Shown here piece by piece: positions 34,297-44,385 of a DNA stretch of 64,000 bases. The position numbers were made by a program, and so were the translations under genes. The notes beneath the pieces are model-generated. The model saw nothing but the letters and a program-made list of their open reading frames with translations, ran no database searches and was not told where the DNA came from. This DNA comes from Utricularia gibba (Eukaryota; Streptophyta; Magnoliopsida; Lamiales; Lentibulariaceae): the NCBI GenBank assembly GCA_002189035.1, contig NEEC01000019.1, positions 372,001 through 436,000 on the forward strand. The letters run 5' to 3'. Position 1 is the first letter of the stretch. Every line of letters begins with the position of its first letter.

Positions 34297-35177
34297 ATGG
34301 TTTCTGCTGCAAAACTGCAGTTGCTTGTGTTCGTAGTGTGTTCGGTTTTTGCGCAAGTGGCATTCGGTAATAAGTTTTTTGTTTTTCTTACTCATGATGC
34401 ATTCGATCGATGAGGTAAGTATAGTTTTAGTTAGTTTTCGGTGTCTGAAATTTGCAGGCGAGGTGGCATGCGAGAGCTTGCCTACGGATCTGTGCGCCTT
34501 CGCGGTGGCTTCGTCGGGGAAGAGATGCGTGCTTGAGAACTACGTTGACCGGAGGAAGGGGGAATTCAAGTACGCCTGCGAGACATCGGAGGTGGTGGTT
34601 GAGTCGATCTCCGGCCACATCGAGGCCGATAGATGCGTGGCGGCATGTGGAGTTGACAGGAAATTCGTCGGGATTTCGTCGGACGCCTTTCTCACGCCGC
34701 CGTTCGTGTCTAGCCTCTGCTCCGCCGCGTGCTACGAAAACTGCCCAAACATCGTTGATCTCTTCTTCAACCTGGCCGCCGGGGAAGGTACAGCCACCAC
34801 TCAGACTAGACCATGCTCGTATTTATTAAAACAAAAATTAGTCAAATTCTATGTATTAAAAAATTCAATATTTTACTGATCATAAAATCCAAAATTGACA
34901 TTGCGATGCAGGGGTTTACCTCCCCGCCATGTGTGAAAAGCAGAGGGAGAATCCTCACCGTTCAATGCTGGCGGAAGTCACCAGCAGCGGCGCCGTCGAT
35001 GTTGTCTCCGCCGCCGAGGCCCGGCGGTTGCTGGCGTGTCTTTTGCCCTTAGTAACGCCCCCTCACCTTCCCACTCCCATTTTGATTCTTCATTCCGTTG
35101 CCCTCTTTCTTACCCCTTTTTTGTGTGGCCATGGCAATAAAATGAACGATAGTGTGTCTCTATATTTGTTATTTTAA
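34297..35177 (+). CDS. PAR1 (photoassimilate-responsive) family secreted protein
   Basis: Exons 34297-34366, 34458-34787 and 34912-35177 join in frame to give 221 residues. Residues 1-24 are a signal peptide (MVSAAKLQLLVFVVCSVFAQ). The mature part has the PAR1 pattern: ACESLPTDLCAFAVASSGKR, CETSEVVV, DRCVAACGV, FVGISSDAFL, SLCSAACYENCPNIVDLFFN and LPAMCEKQRENPHRSM. Two features are unusual. In relatives I remember, the last block reads QRCNPHR, so one cysteine is replaced by glutamate here. The C-terminus carries about 40 extra, mostly hydrophobic residues (PLVTPPHLPTPILIL and on) where relatives end in Ala/Pro-rich sequence. Function is unknown beyond sugar-responsive expression reported for the founding member. 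Confidence 0.88.
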
Positions 35178-36080
35178 AATAATTTATTTTAATATGGATA
35201 TTTATTTATCTTATCAAACCCCTCTTTTTGCAGGGGTTTGAGAAGTTGGATGGTTTATTGTTTTCTTTGTAGCCATTTGTTTTAAGAGGGTGGAGATTAT
35301 CTCAGGTTTCAGGCAATTAGGTCCACCTCCTGCATCCATGACTAAATGCAAGGTATAATACTAATATAACTACAGCCGCAATTATGGAGGGCGTCTACGT
35401 AAATTAATAAAAAACGAGGATCCGAATGCTATTTTCCTTAACTTGAAGGTCCAATTTGCAAAACGCGTGTTGGAATGAATCACCCCCTTCGATTTTGTAC
35501 CTCAAACCGTCTTTCGCCTGCGCGCCTAAACCCTAAACATTTTTGCTGAATTTGTTTCAACGCGTCATTGAATTACGTCCAATGAATCGTAAATATCAAC
35601 GAATTGGTTTCAAACCTTTGGTGCTTATAATTAATGAAGGGGGTTCTACAAGTTCATGCATTCTAATTATTCTAATAACTTTCAAAATAAATTATAGACT
35701 ATATTATTTTGTAAATAAAAACTATTTTACAATAATATAATATAAATAAGAATTCATTTGACCTCCAACATTTTGAAATCCTAAAAATGAAAAGTTAGTT
35801 AAAAAATTGAAACAAAGAAGAAAAAAAGATATTATTGAAAACAAAATATTAAAATAAATGTAAAATGGAAACAAATAAAACAGTTCATTTATTTGTTATT
35901 TTTAAGAATGAAAAATAAATTTATTTCTCATTTTACAAACTATTTTTAAAATTACAGAACATTATTTTATTTTATATTTCATTCTGCATCTAATTTTTAT
36001 TTTCCAAAAATTCATTTTTAAAATTCTTACCTGGTCAATTCTGAGAATCAAACTTGGACCCTGGTTTGAATATAAATTAC
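35178..36080. other. Intergenic DNA, no gene seen
   Basis: The region is AT-rich, with no conserved frame. It holds the 3' end of the PAR1 gene and the distal promoter of the snoRNA cluster. Confidence 0.5.
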
Positions 36081-36083
36081 CAC

Positions 36084-36150
36084 TTGGGCCCATTCGGCCA
36101 GCCCATTTGTATGCCAAACGACGCCGTTGAACGTATAAAAAGCTAGGGCT
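36084..36150 (+). promoter_or_regulatory. snoRNA-type promoter: site II motifs, TATA box, telo-box-like
   Basis: TTGGGCCC (36084-36091) and AGCCCATT (36100-36107) are site II-type motifs. TATAAAA is at 36134-36140 and AGCTAGGGCTTTTT follows it. Site II elements, a telo-box and a TATA box are the known combination in front of plant ribosomal-protein and snoRNA genes. The two C/D snoRNA candidates begin about 115 bases downstream of the TATA box. Confidence 0.5.
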
Positions 36151-36255
36151 TTTTCTTGCGCCATTCCGTTCTTTGCGTGTTTTCGCAAGGTCGTCTGTCT
36201 CCACCTTTTGTTTGCGATCCGATTCTTTCCTTTCTCAATTCTCGTCTTGCGATTC

Positions 36256-36344
36256 GGATCTGTGATGTTTGCACGATTACTGCGTTATCTATCTGAAGTT
36301 CCTTGTTTGGACTTTGAGGATAGCATTTCACCTTACTGAGATCC
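36256..36344 (+). ncRNA. Box C/D snoRNA candidate A
   Basis: C box GTGATGT at 36262-36268, D' box CTGA at 36293-36296 and D box CTGA at 36336-36339. The ends GGATC (36256-36260) and GATCC (36340-36344) pair perfectly to make the terminal stem. Length is 89 nt, normal for the class. TTGAGGA near 36314 could be a C' box. I could not match the guide segments to rRNA from memory, so the target is unassigned. Confidence 0.6.
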
Positions 36345-36398
36345 GTAAATCCGGATTTTCCTTCCACTTCTTCCCCTCCCCGTTTTTTGATGAGCGAT

Positions 36399-36489
36399 GG
36401 CGTCGATGATGAAATGAAATCAAAACGTTATCCTTGCACTTTGATTGTCAGTGAAGAAAACTTAGGGCGAAATTTCATTCTGAGATGCC
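36399..36489 (+). ncRNA. Box C/D snoRNA candidate B
   Basis: C box ATGATGA at 36406-36412 and D box CTGA at 36480-36483. GGCGTC (36399-36404) pairs with GATGCC (36484-36489) as a 6-bp stem with one G-U pair. Length is 91 nt. It follows candidate A by 54 bases on the same strand, as in plant polycistronic snoRNA genes. The target is unassigned. The DET2 gene is read toward it from the other side, and the DET2 3' UTR probably overlaps it in antisense. Confidence 0.6.
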
Positions 36490-36573
36490 TCCTCCCAGGG
36501 GAAATTCATGAAATTGTGACCTATTTCGTGTAGAGATCCAGAAAAGAAATTCCAGATGAAAGAAATCCAGGTG

Positions 36574-37359
36574 TTAATAGACAAAGGGAATAACAGCCTT
36601 CCTATGCTTGGGATAATCCTCTCCAAATTTCTCCAAGTACCATTTGTAATGGGCCTTGGCTCTGGGCACTAAATTAGCACAACTATATACGAAAAACCCA
36701 AGCCCGGCCCAAGACCAACACATCAAGGCCCAGCCCAACCATTCCACAATTTCCCCAAAATAATTGGGACAGCTGACCCATTCAAAAAGCCCACCTCTCG
36801 GAATCCTATACCCTCCGCCGCCGTCCTTCAGTCGGATCAGGGCATTATCCGAGGATATATTGACCGCCGCACCGGCGACGAACAACGCCGTGCCGGCGGC
36901 GAATCTCCACCAGAAAAACCGATCGCCATCGAGATCTGCGTACTCCGATACATACCTCGACTGCAGGTAAGCATTCAACAGGTTAAATCCGATAGCCATT
37001 GCCGCGACGCTCACCGGGAAACCAGCTTTCTCCTTCTTGTCTCGGCCGCGAGTCTTGAGGAAGAGGCGGAGAGGGTAGATGATTGTGCGGTTGATGTAAT
37101 GGAGGATGTACGGGGAAATCAGGATTATCGCGCGTGAATCGGAGCGGTTCTTCCCGAAACTGAAGACGATGAGGGTGAGCCAGATCGGTGGGCTCTCCAT
37201 CACAAACCAGGCGAGTGGCGGCGACACAACGGGGCCCCATCCGCCGCGGTGGTGCCGGCCGTAAGGGGCAGTGAGGAATAGAAGGGATATGACGGTCGGA
37301 GGAGTTAACCAGAAGAGGACTTGGAGGCCGTATCGGTAGAACTCTCCATCGATAAACAT
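36574..37359 (-). CDS. DET2: Steroid 5-alpha-reductase DET2
   Basis: A single exon of 261 residues. The enzyme reduces the delta-4 bond of campestenone-type intermediates with NADPH in brassinosteroid synthesis, in the endoplasmic reticulum membrane. Family blocks are complete: APYGRHHRGGWGPVVSPPLA, WFVMESPPIW, YINRTIIYPLRLF, FWWRFAAGTALFVAGAAVNI, SDNALIRLK, GYRIPRGGLFEWVSCPNYFG, EIVEWLGWALMCWSWAGLGF and the ending YPKHRKAVIPFVY. Several hydrophobic membrane segments are visible. I choose the ATG at 37359 (MFIDGEFYRYG). The frame runs 11 codons further upstream but only through a TTG, across TTGCAG that could be a leader-intron acceptor. A five-codon upstream ORF (ATGAGACATCTGTAG) lies at 37380-37366. 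The next gene begins 219 bases away on the opposite strand. Confidence 0.95.
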   Translation of the reverse strand: MFIDGEFYRYGLQVLFWLTPPTVISLLFLTAPYGRHHRGGWGPVVSPPLAWFVMESPPIWLTLIVFSFGKNRSDSRAIILISPYILHYINRTIIYPLRLFLKTRGRDKKEKAGFPVSVAAMAIGFNLLNAYLQSRYVSEYADLDGDRFFWWRFAAGTALFVAGAAVNISSDNALIRLKDGGGGYRIPRGGLFEWVSCPNYFGEIVEWLGWALMCWSWAGLGFFVYSCANLVPRAKAHYKWYLEKFGEDYPKHRKAVIPFVY

Positions 37360-37578
37360 TTCTTCTACAGATGTCTCATCTGCAACCGTCAAAAAACATT
37401 ACATTTGTTTATATAATCCAATAAATTTTAACGGGCAGCCGATCCGACTCCGGGCAGATAGAGGACACGATGTGTGGGGACACGGGCACTTCAGGATGAG
37501 GATGCCACCACAAAAGAGTCACACGCAACCCTCATAAATGGCTTAGTCTTCCTCCCCCAGTCACGAAAAATCGCCAAA

Positions 37579-37842
37579 ATGAACGCCGTGAACAGGCTGT
37601 GGATCGCGGCCAGCATAGCGGTGGTGAACACCGGCCAGTCTAACCATTCCCAGAAGCTCAAGTCAGGACTCGATTCATTGAGTCATCGCAAGAGCAACCG
37701 GTTCGATCTGGATCTCGATCTCTGCCGCCCTGCGTCCACGGGCGGTATCCTCAACTCCGATCCCGAATCGGCATTAAGGATCCCGAAAACCGAGGACTCT
37801 CTCAGGGACGTCATGTACCTCAACTGCTGGGCTCATGGCTGA
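37579..37842 (+). CDS. Wound-induced protein, DUF3774 family
   Basis: An 87-residue protein without introns. It opens MNAVNRLWIAASIAVVNTGQ and closes EDSLRDVMYLNCWAHG. The ending matches the conserved SLR.VMYL.CWG motif of the plant wound-induced DUF3774 (WIP-like) family, whose members are 80-100 residues long and induced by wounding. The middle is charged and Ser/Leu/Asp-rich. The frame is open upstream to 37474, but MNAV fits the family start. It shares a short divergent promoter with DET2. Confidence 0.85.
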   Translation: MNAVNRLWIAASIAVVNTGQSNHSQKLKSGLDSLSHRKSNRFDLDLDLCRPASTGGILNSDPESALRIPKTEDSLRDVMYLNCWAHG

Positions 37843-39110
37843 CAGATCTGATCAGATTCAGATTGTTTTCCGAGCGTTGACTCGTGGACTCTACGTATAT
37901 AGGCTGTTTTATTTTCCAAGTCCAGGGAACTGAATTCTCTAGGAGCCTTGACTCCGGCGGATGACTGTAAGTTTTTGACCGCCGGTTTTCATCCGATCTC
38001 CCTGTTTTTCAATGTTTAGGGTGGCTTTGAAAGAAAAACTCTCGGCTTTTATGCCGTTGGAAGGCAGATGATCCCTGTGCTTCTTGTTTCCTCTTTGAAG
38101 AAATAACATTACTGTTCGTCCTGGTTTGGGAGGAGGGATCGGATAAAAAGGATTAACTTTGGAGCTATGGGTTTAAATCTATGTAAGATTTTTAAATTGA
38201 GGATTAAAAAAATACATATTTATGAATTTAAAGTGAACATTTTTATTAAAGGATAATTATACACTTTAATGTTATATAAATTATATATCCTCTTCTACTC
38301 CAACAAAATACTAACAGCAAAAGCCTCCATCATTTCATTTTCTCAACCGCAAATCTTTCAAACAAATCATTGACCTGATGCGCTATGGTAAATGGATCAT
38401 TGAATCGAGATGAACCAAAGAAGAGGTGTGAAGGATGAACCATGCGAGGAGCTCAGGAGGGTAAGGAGACTATCAAAATCTTTATATATTTTGATAGATA
38501 GCATCAAAAAAGAGATAAAGCGAGCTATTTCGATTGTAGAGGCAATAAAGTGCAAGTTCGGATAAGTTTTATTTTGGATTAATAAAAAATAATGGACGAT
38601 AATAAAAGAAGACATTATTAATTTTGTAAAAGAATTGAAGGCTACTTATCTTAGGCCATGTCTGGTGGCAGCCTAAATTTATACCGTTATCTACTATCTC
38701 GATATATATTTATCTACCATATCAAGATAAATTTAATAATAGGTGATATGCAAAATAAATATATGATTATAGTATATATATATTAGAAAAAACTTATATT
38801 GATTAATAAATATATATTATATATCTCAATATTCAATATATCTCTGCTTATAACAACTATCAAACACACACTTGTAGATAATAGATCGAATGCCTCATTT
38901 TTTTTTTACCTGATGCCTGAAGTAGGGTAGTCATTTGTGTGATCTGCCTTTTATTCATATCATTATTTAACACCCCAAATCATCTTTGTTTTTGCTTTCA
39001 GTTTAAGAAATCTATAACTAGTTGAGGTCTCCATTACTCATTGTAGGGGGTGAAATACAATTTCATATCATTAGTTTCTGGTCCAGAAAACGCCAGAGAA
39101 AAGTCTCCCC
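37843..39110. other. Intergenic DNA, no supported gene
   Basis: The region holds a probable 3' UTR, AT-rich sequence and one 51-codon frame at 38411-38566 that I do not trust. Confidence 0.5.
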
Positions 39111-39114
39111 TAGA

Positions 39115-40335
39115 AATGGCTGGAATTCAAGGTGCAACAGTTGCAGGGTACATCAACGATGATGGAAAACCTGAATTAGTGAAAGCTGATGTCCATTGAA
39201 GTGTTGCTGCTTGGAAGCTACAAAGAAAAAAGATACAGGAAATACAAGATGAGAGCCTTGTTCCCCAGGCAATCAGGGTTTATAATGTTTCATGTTTTGC
39301 TGAATACTATATTTTCTGTCTCTCCAGGGTCCCAGTATTGCAGATGTGGATGAGCATGGTCACACCGATGTCGTTGTTCCAACTATGTCTGGCAGCATAT
39401 GTCCTTAGTGGCAAGGATGCATCAACTGCAAAGCCTTATAAATCACATGGTAGAATTATGATTCAAGTTCTTCTAGTTGATTTGAGAAAGCTTGAGGAGA
39501 AGAAGGAACTTGCTATTGTTACCAAATCATTTGATGGATGTGTGCCTCATTGATGGGTCCGCATCGTGTGCTGATGTTGTCAATATTGGAGAAAAATTCG
39601 TAAGAGTGCTTGACATCTAGTCGATTCCAAGCATGTTATCATTGACCCTTCACCTTGTGAGGCTCTGTCGCCAAATCCCAGTTATAGTCTGCTCTTGATG
39701 GACAACGTAGATGGTGGGAGTGACCTAGATCTTGTCGTGACCACCATGAATGGAAACATCTTCTGTTTCTCAACAGCTTCCCCACATCATCTTCTCAAGG
39801 TATGGTACAGCTGAAAGTATTTGCATGTTTCATCTGGTGAGTAAGCATTGTTCTTCTGTGTTCTGATCTTGATCATTGCAGACATGGAATTTGTTGTACA
39901 TTCCGGGATAAAGAAGGTTCTGGGCGGATAGATCAAGCAGCTTACAATGTCACGGTATGGATCCCTTTTCAATGTTGAAAATTTTACAATTTCATAATCG
40001 TGTCGTTTTCCTGTCACTTACAGGCGGGTTTATTAGTTCCTGGTACCCGGGGGAAAGAACCATAGCGTAACCAAATCCGGGAATTCATAGGACTAAGTTC
40101 TAAGAACAGCAGGAACCGCAATGGTGGAAATGGCTGATTGGACGGACTCTACCTCTCCGATGAGCTCTGTCTTACCTTTCATAGGCCTCTTTTTCTCCGG
40201 CTCTGAGAGTTCGGCATCCTCGTCATCCTATGGCGTCAGGAAGACGTGCCGCAGCCGTCGTTTCTCGCAATCCCGGCTTATGACACCAAAGCCATTCGAT
40301 AGAACCGCAACTGCATTCTCTGTTCGGACAGGCTG
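39115..40335 (+). pseudogene. DEX1 (DEFECTIVE IN EXINE FORMATION 1) fragment
   Basis: Fragments in changing frames follow the order of the C-terminal half of DEX1, a membrane protein with FG-GAP/integrin-like repeats needed for pollen wall patterning. They read IQGATVAGYINDDGKPELV, then a block like [78 protein letters not shown], and finally GLYLSDELCLTFH with a decayed transmembrane end. There are several stops and frame changes, and the N-terminal half is absent. Intron-like gaps are present, so it looks like a decayed genomic duplicate. Confidence 0.8.
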
Positions 40336-40531
40336 ATGAACAATGCGAAGCTATTTCAGGTTCCCTTATTGTGTAGCTGAGGCTGGCATGTAAAGGTACG
40401 ATATTATATGGGAGAGTATGAAGCTTGAACAGCTAAACAAGGACCATCTTCCACATTACAACAGACGAAGCACACTATGAGTACATGGATGCAATGGCGT
40501 ATCCGACATGGGGATCGGGATCGAGACCCAT

Positions 40532-40870
40532 TTAGTATGGTTGCAATACTGGCCTCTTTCCAAGCCTCTTGATTTCTCTATCCATTTTTCCGGTAAGCAT
40601 CAACCCGAACATTCTGAAATCGCAGAGCAGAGACCAAATCGGGTGGCCGAAGGTCGCCGGAGTGTTGCCTTCGACGAAGAAATGACTGTACCAAGCCAAT
40701 CCGTAGCCAAACAGAGGTACGAATATCACGAACCAATGTGTAAACAGCAACGAGTAAATCAAACACAGGATACTGCACAAAGTCCCGACGAAATGCCAAC
40801 GCCGCGTCGCTCGCTTCGAATGATGATTCACGTACACTAGCCAAAACTCTTCCATGTTCCGGCAATTCAT
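40532..40870 (-). CDS. DUF962/Mpo1-like ER membrane protein
   Basis: A single exon of 112 residues starting MNCRNMEEFWLVYVNHHSK. The family includes yeast Mpo1, an Fe(II)-dependent dioxygenase that shortens 2-hydroxy fatty acids derived from phytosphingosine at the endoplasmic reticulum. Conserved histidines are visible in VNHHSK, RRWHFVGT, WYSHFFVEGN and TFGHPIW. Two hydrophobic hairpins (LCSILCLIYSLLF and WFVIFVPLFGYGLAW) suit the membrane fold. It ends MDREIKRLGKRPVLQPY. The frame continues upstream only through a TTG at 40927, so I start at the ATG. It diverges from IMPL1 over 433 bases. Confidence 0.92.
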   Translation of the reverse strand: MNCRNMEEFWLVYVNHHSKRATRRWHFVGTLCSILCLIYSLLFTHWFVIFVPLFGYGLAWYSHFFVEGNTPATFGHPIWSLLCDFRMFGLMLTGKMDREIKRLGKRPVLQPY

Positions 40871-41303
40871 TCGATCTTTGATTTTTTCAGAAACCCTAGT
40901 GCGATTTTGATCTGAGGCGGATCGCAATCGGAGCCCCTAGAGACGCAGGCGCCACCACAAAATCTGAAAAACAGAGTTCGATTAGGATCCAGAGCAGCGT
41001 GAACAAGACCTAAGGGTAGCGTGAATCAACCTCCGGCTGCCCAAAGAGAGAGGAGTAAGGAAGAGAAGCAAGCGCGGATTCTGGCGGCGTGGCGTTATCA
41101 TCAATCGATGCCCCCTCTGGTTTTACTTCGTCTACAGTTGGTCAATTTTACCGTCTTTTTGGAGCTGCTTCGTTTTTACCGGATCGGCCGGAAAAAGAAA
41201 ATGGTGTCTTTTGGAGGTCCCACTTATCAGTTATCAGTCTAAGAAAAAGGAAAAAGAAATGCAAACCTGTGGTTTGGGTTCTCGTCATTTTCGTTTTTGG
41301 AGG

Positions 41304-44044
41304 ATGGAAAGCTTACTAGCTTCTCCTTCTCCAACCTTCCGGAAAATGGCGCTATTCCTGCAAAAACCCTCTTCCGTGGGATACCCAAGAGTTTCCTTCT
41401 CGATTCCTCTCAAGCACGCATCTTCTAGAAACATGGTTCTTAAAACGGGTTCAGAATCTACAGGCCCAATTACCTCCGATGAGCTTCTCAAGGTGGTTGA
41501 GAATGCTGCCAAAACTGGTGCACAGGTTTTCATCTTGCTCTGCCTGCATTTTCGTCTGTTTCCTGAAAACACTTCGTTTTCATGGATTTGGCATTGTCTT
41601 GCGCCATCCGTGAAGCGTGCTTGTATTCTAAAAAGCCCACTCTGTCGCAGAGGTTTCATCTTTAGATTTTCTAGGCGATGTAAGATAATCATGATTGGAT
41701 TTATGAAATGAACGTTGGAAGGTCGTTCATTCTGTTGGTGGCAAATTATCCCTCGTCGTGCTTGTGTGCTGTGGGGGCATTTGGATGGTTTTTGTTTTGA
41801 AGCTGCTTGCTGTTTGACATCATGATGAATGTGCTGCTACGGCATAAACCTCAAACTTATTTCAGGTTATTATGGACGCAGTGAATAAGCCTCGGGATAT
41901 TATTTACAAGGGCCTTCACGACCTGGTGACTGAGTAAGTCATTGGCTGCCATCCGGATTTTTTTTTTTTTTTTGCCACTGTTGCAACTTCTTAATGCGCT
42001 GCTTCTTGATAATTGTTTTGATAAAGTGTGCCGTTGTAATTTTTGTGTAATTGTATTAATGGGATATTTAAAGTGAGTGGCTTTGCAGCAAACTATGGTT
42101 ATTCAGTTTGCAACACACTAATAGCTTGATTTTAGTCACTGAGGATTCCATTTTTTGAATATGGATGTTTTTGATGGGTGATTTGTTTTTTGAAAATATG
42201 TTCTTCAGCACAGATAAAAATAGTGAAGCTGCTATTTTAGAAGTAGTAAGAGGCAATTTCCCAGATCACCTTATTCTTGGCGAAGAAGGAGGTCTCATTG
42301 GCGATTCTTCTTCTGATTATCTTTGGTGTATCGATCCCTTAGGTATTGCCTCGCCCTATTGAGTTGATGTATTGCCTACCTTTGTTAACAGAAGCCTGGG
42401 TTCCCTTTGCCAACTTTATATCAAACCAAATTATAACTTGGCTGGTGGTTGTGGATAATTATGTTTTGGATAATGGAAATTATTTTTCAGAACTTATTAG
42501 CATTGAAAACAATTCTTGTTCCAAGGCGCACAGACTTTTCATTTGTTGAACTATAACTAACTTTTGAGCCTATGCTTTGGCCGTATCACATCCTTTATCA
42601 TTGATGCTTTATGTTTGTTCATATAGACGGGACTACAAATTTCGCTCATGGTTATCCTAGCTTTGCTGTATCCATTGGAGTTCTTTACAAAGGGAGGCCA
42701 GCAGCAGCCTCTGTGGTATCTAGGGTCTATGGCTGCTTTTATACGTTTTTTAGTCTGTTTGCCGTCTGTCTATGAAAAAACAAGTTTGATCTCTTGTTGT
42801 GGTATCATGGCTCGTGGACATGATTTTCATGGAGCTTATATTGAAAAAGTTTTCATCTCTGTAGGTTGAGTTTGTAGGAGGACCTAAATGCTGGAATACA
42901 AGGACTTTTGCAGCTGCTTCTGGTTTGAAGATTTCTTATAACTATTGACGCTTACTTTTGGAAGCAGTTTCTCACAGTAATCATGTTTCCCCTCTCCAGG
43001 TAAAGGTAGCTACTGCAACGGTGAGAGAATTCATGTTAGTCAGACTGATAAAGTAAGTTGACATGGTGATGAATCTACATCAGGCATCTTTTACTTACAT
43101 TATTTACCCCTTTGAGGCTACTGCATTGTGGAGTTTGTTGGTCACATTGCCACACATCTATATCGCGGTAGTGACATCGAATGCTTGTTAATGAGGATGT
43201 GATGTCCATGGCTATTTTCTATGACTGGTTCTTCTTGGTGCTGGTCATTTTTTTTAGGCTACATAAATGGATTTGCTGTTTTATGATCTTCAAACGATGG
43301 GTTTTTCAATTTACATTCTCTGATAGATGTTTCTTTGAAAAAAAAATTAAGGTTGAGAGATCACTTTTGGTTACCGGGTTCGGATACGAACATGATGATG
43401 CATGGGCAACCAATATAGAGCTTTTCAAGGAGTTCACTGACATCAGTCGGGTAAATACAGTCTGTTTAACATATGTAAATGTAAACGTAGAACTGGATCA
43501 TGAAAATCTGCTTCATCCCTCCCCCAATCCTTGCCTTGCAGGGTGTCCGGAGGCTCGGTGCAGCATCAGTCGACATGTGCCATGTTGCTCTGGGAATCGT
43601 AGAAGCCTACTGGGAATATCGGCTTAAGCCATGGGACATGGCTGCTGGTGTCCTGGTATTCCTCGTTGCATCACCTCATCATCTTCAATCCATTGCCCGT
43701 TTTCACCCCAAATTGTGCTCCATTTCTTAGATTGTTGAGGAGGCAGGGGGCCAAGTTTCTCGAATGGATGGTGGAAAATTTTGCGTCTTTGACAGATCTG
43801 TGCTGGTGTCCAATGGAGTGCTTCACGCTAAGGTCAGTATCCCAAGTGCTAAGGCATTCGTAATGCTCTTCATTCCAAAGGGTCTTAAAGCCGCCGTGTG
43901 GGCTCCGGCTGCCATTGAAAACAGTTAACTTTGTGTTGCATGCAGCTTCTTGAGAGAATCGGGCCCTCAACCGAGAAGCTCAAGGAGAAGGGGATTGATT
44001 TCTCACTGTGGTTTAAGCCTGAAGGCTATAAAACCCAGCTTTGA
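41304..44044 (+). CDS. IMPL1: Inositol monophosphatase-like 1, chloroplast
   Basis: Ten exons (41304-41525, 41866-41933, 42209-42342, 42627-42715, 42865-42922, 43000-43052, 43352-43450, 43542-43655, 43731-43832, 43946-44044) give 345 residues with all phases consistent. The first 60 or so residues are Ser/Arg-rich without acids early on, a chloroplast transit peptide. The catalytic core follows: LILGEEGG, the metal-binding motif [17 protein letters not shown], then [21 protein letters not shown] and [15 protein letters not shown]. It ends [16 protein letters not shown], as in Arabidopsis IMPL1. The enzyme is a Mg-dependent, Li-sensitive phosphatase of inositol phosphates and related sugar phosphates. 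All active-site acids are present, so it should be functional. Confidence 0.95.
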
Positions 44045-44385
44045 ATATCGTACAACACATTCCATTCATTATGGGAAGTTTATTACACCGTACCATCAGT
44101 TCAAATTTCGAGTTGTAATTATTTTTGATAAAAATAGTATATAATTATAATTGATGAGAAGGATTCATTTTCATTTATATTTTTTATATAATAGTTTTAT
44201 TTTGAGGATGATATGAGATTAAAAAAAAGTGTTATAAATATTTTTCCGAAGGCCTCGGCCGAGTTGAAATCGGTAGCAGGGATTTGAATGCGGGCGTAAA
44301 GGAGAGTCGAATTTCCATTTCTAACGGATCTCCCGCCGCGTCTCGGGATATTTATCCACTGCAAGCTGCAAATGAAGCTGATATC

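Noticed and set aside
34452-34829. 125-codon frame overlapping PAR1 exon 2
   Set aside because: It is an alternative-frame shadow of a conserved exon, with Arg-rich translation and no family support.
37360-37392. DET2 start extended upstream to a TTG codon
   Set aside because: There is no ATG in that stretch in frame, and TTGCAG suggests a splice acceptor. The ATG at 37359 fits the family.
38411-38566. 51-codon charged small ORF (MNQRRGVKDEP and on)
   Set aside because: It has no homology and no promoter or conservation evidence. Chance open frames of this size are common here.
40871-40927. Longer Mpo1-like protein starting at 40927
   Set aside because: The codon is TTG. The family begins with M(N)xxxxEEFW, which matches the ATG at 40870.
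44284-44385. WD40 gene start at 44284
   Set aside because: The first codon is TTG. The first in-frame ATG is at 44386 and gives a plausible basic N-terminus.
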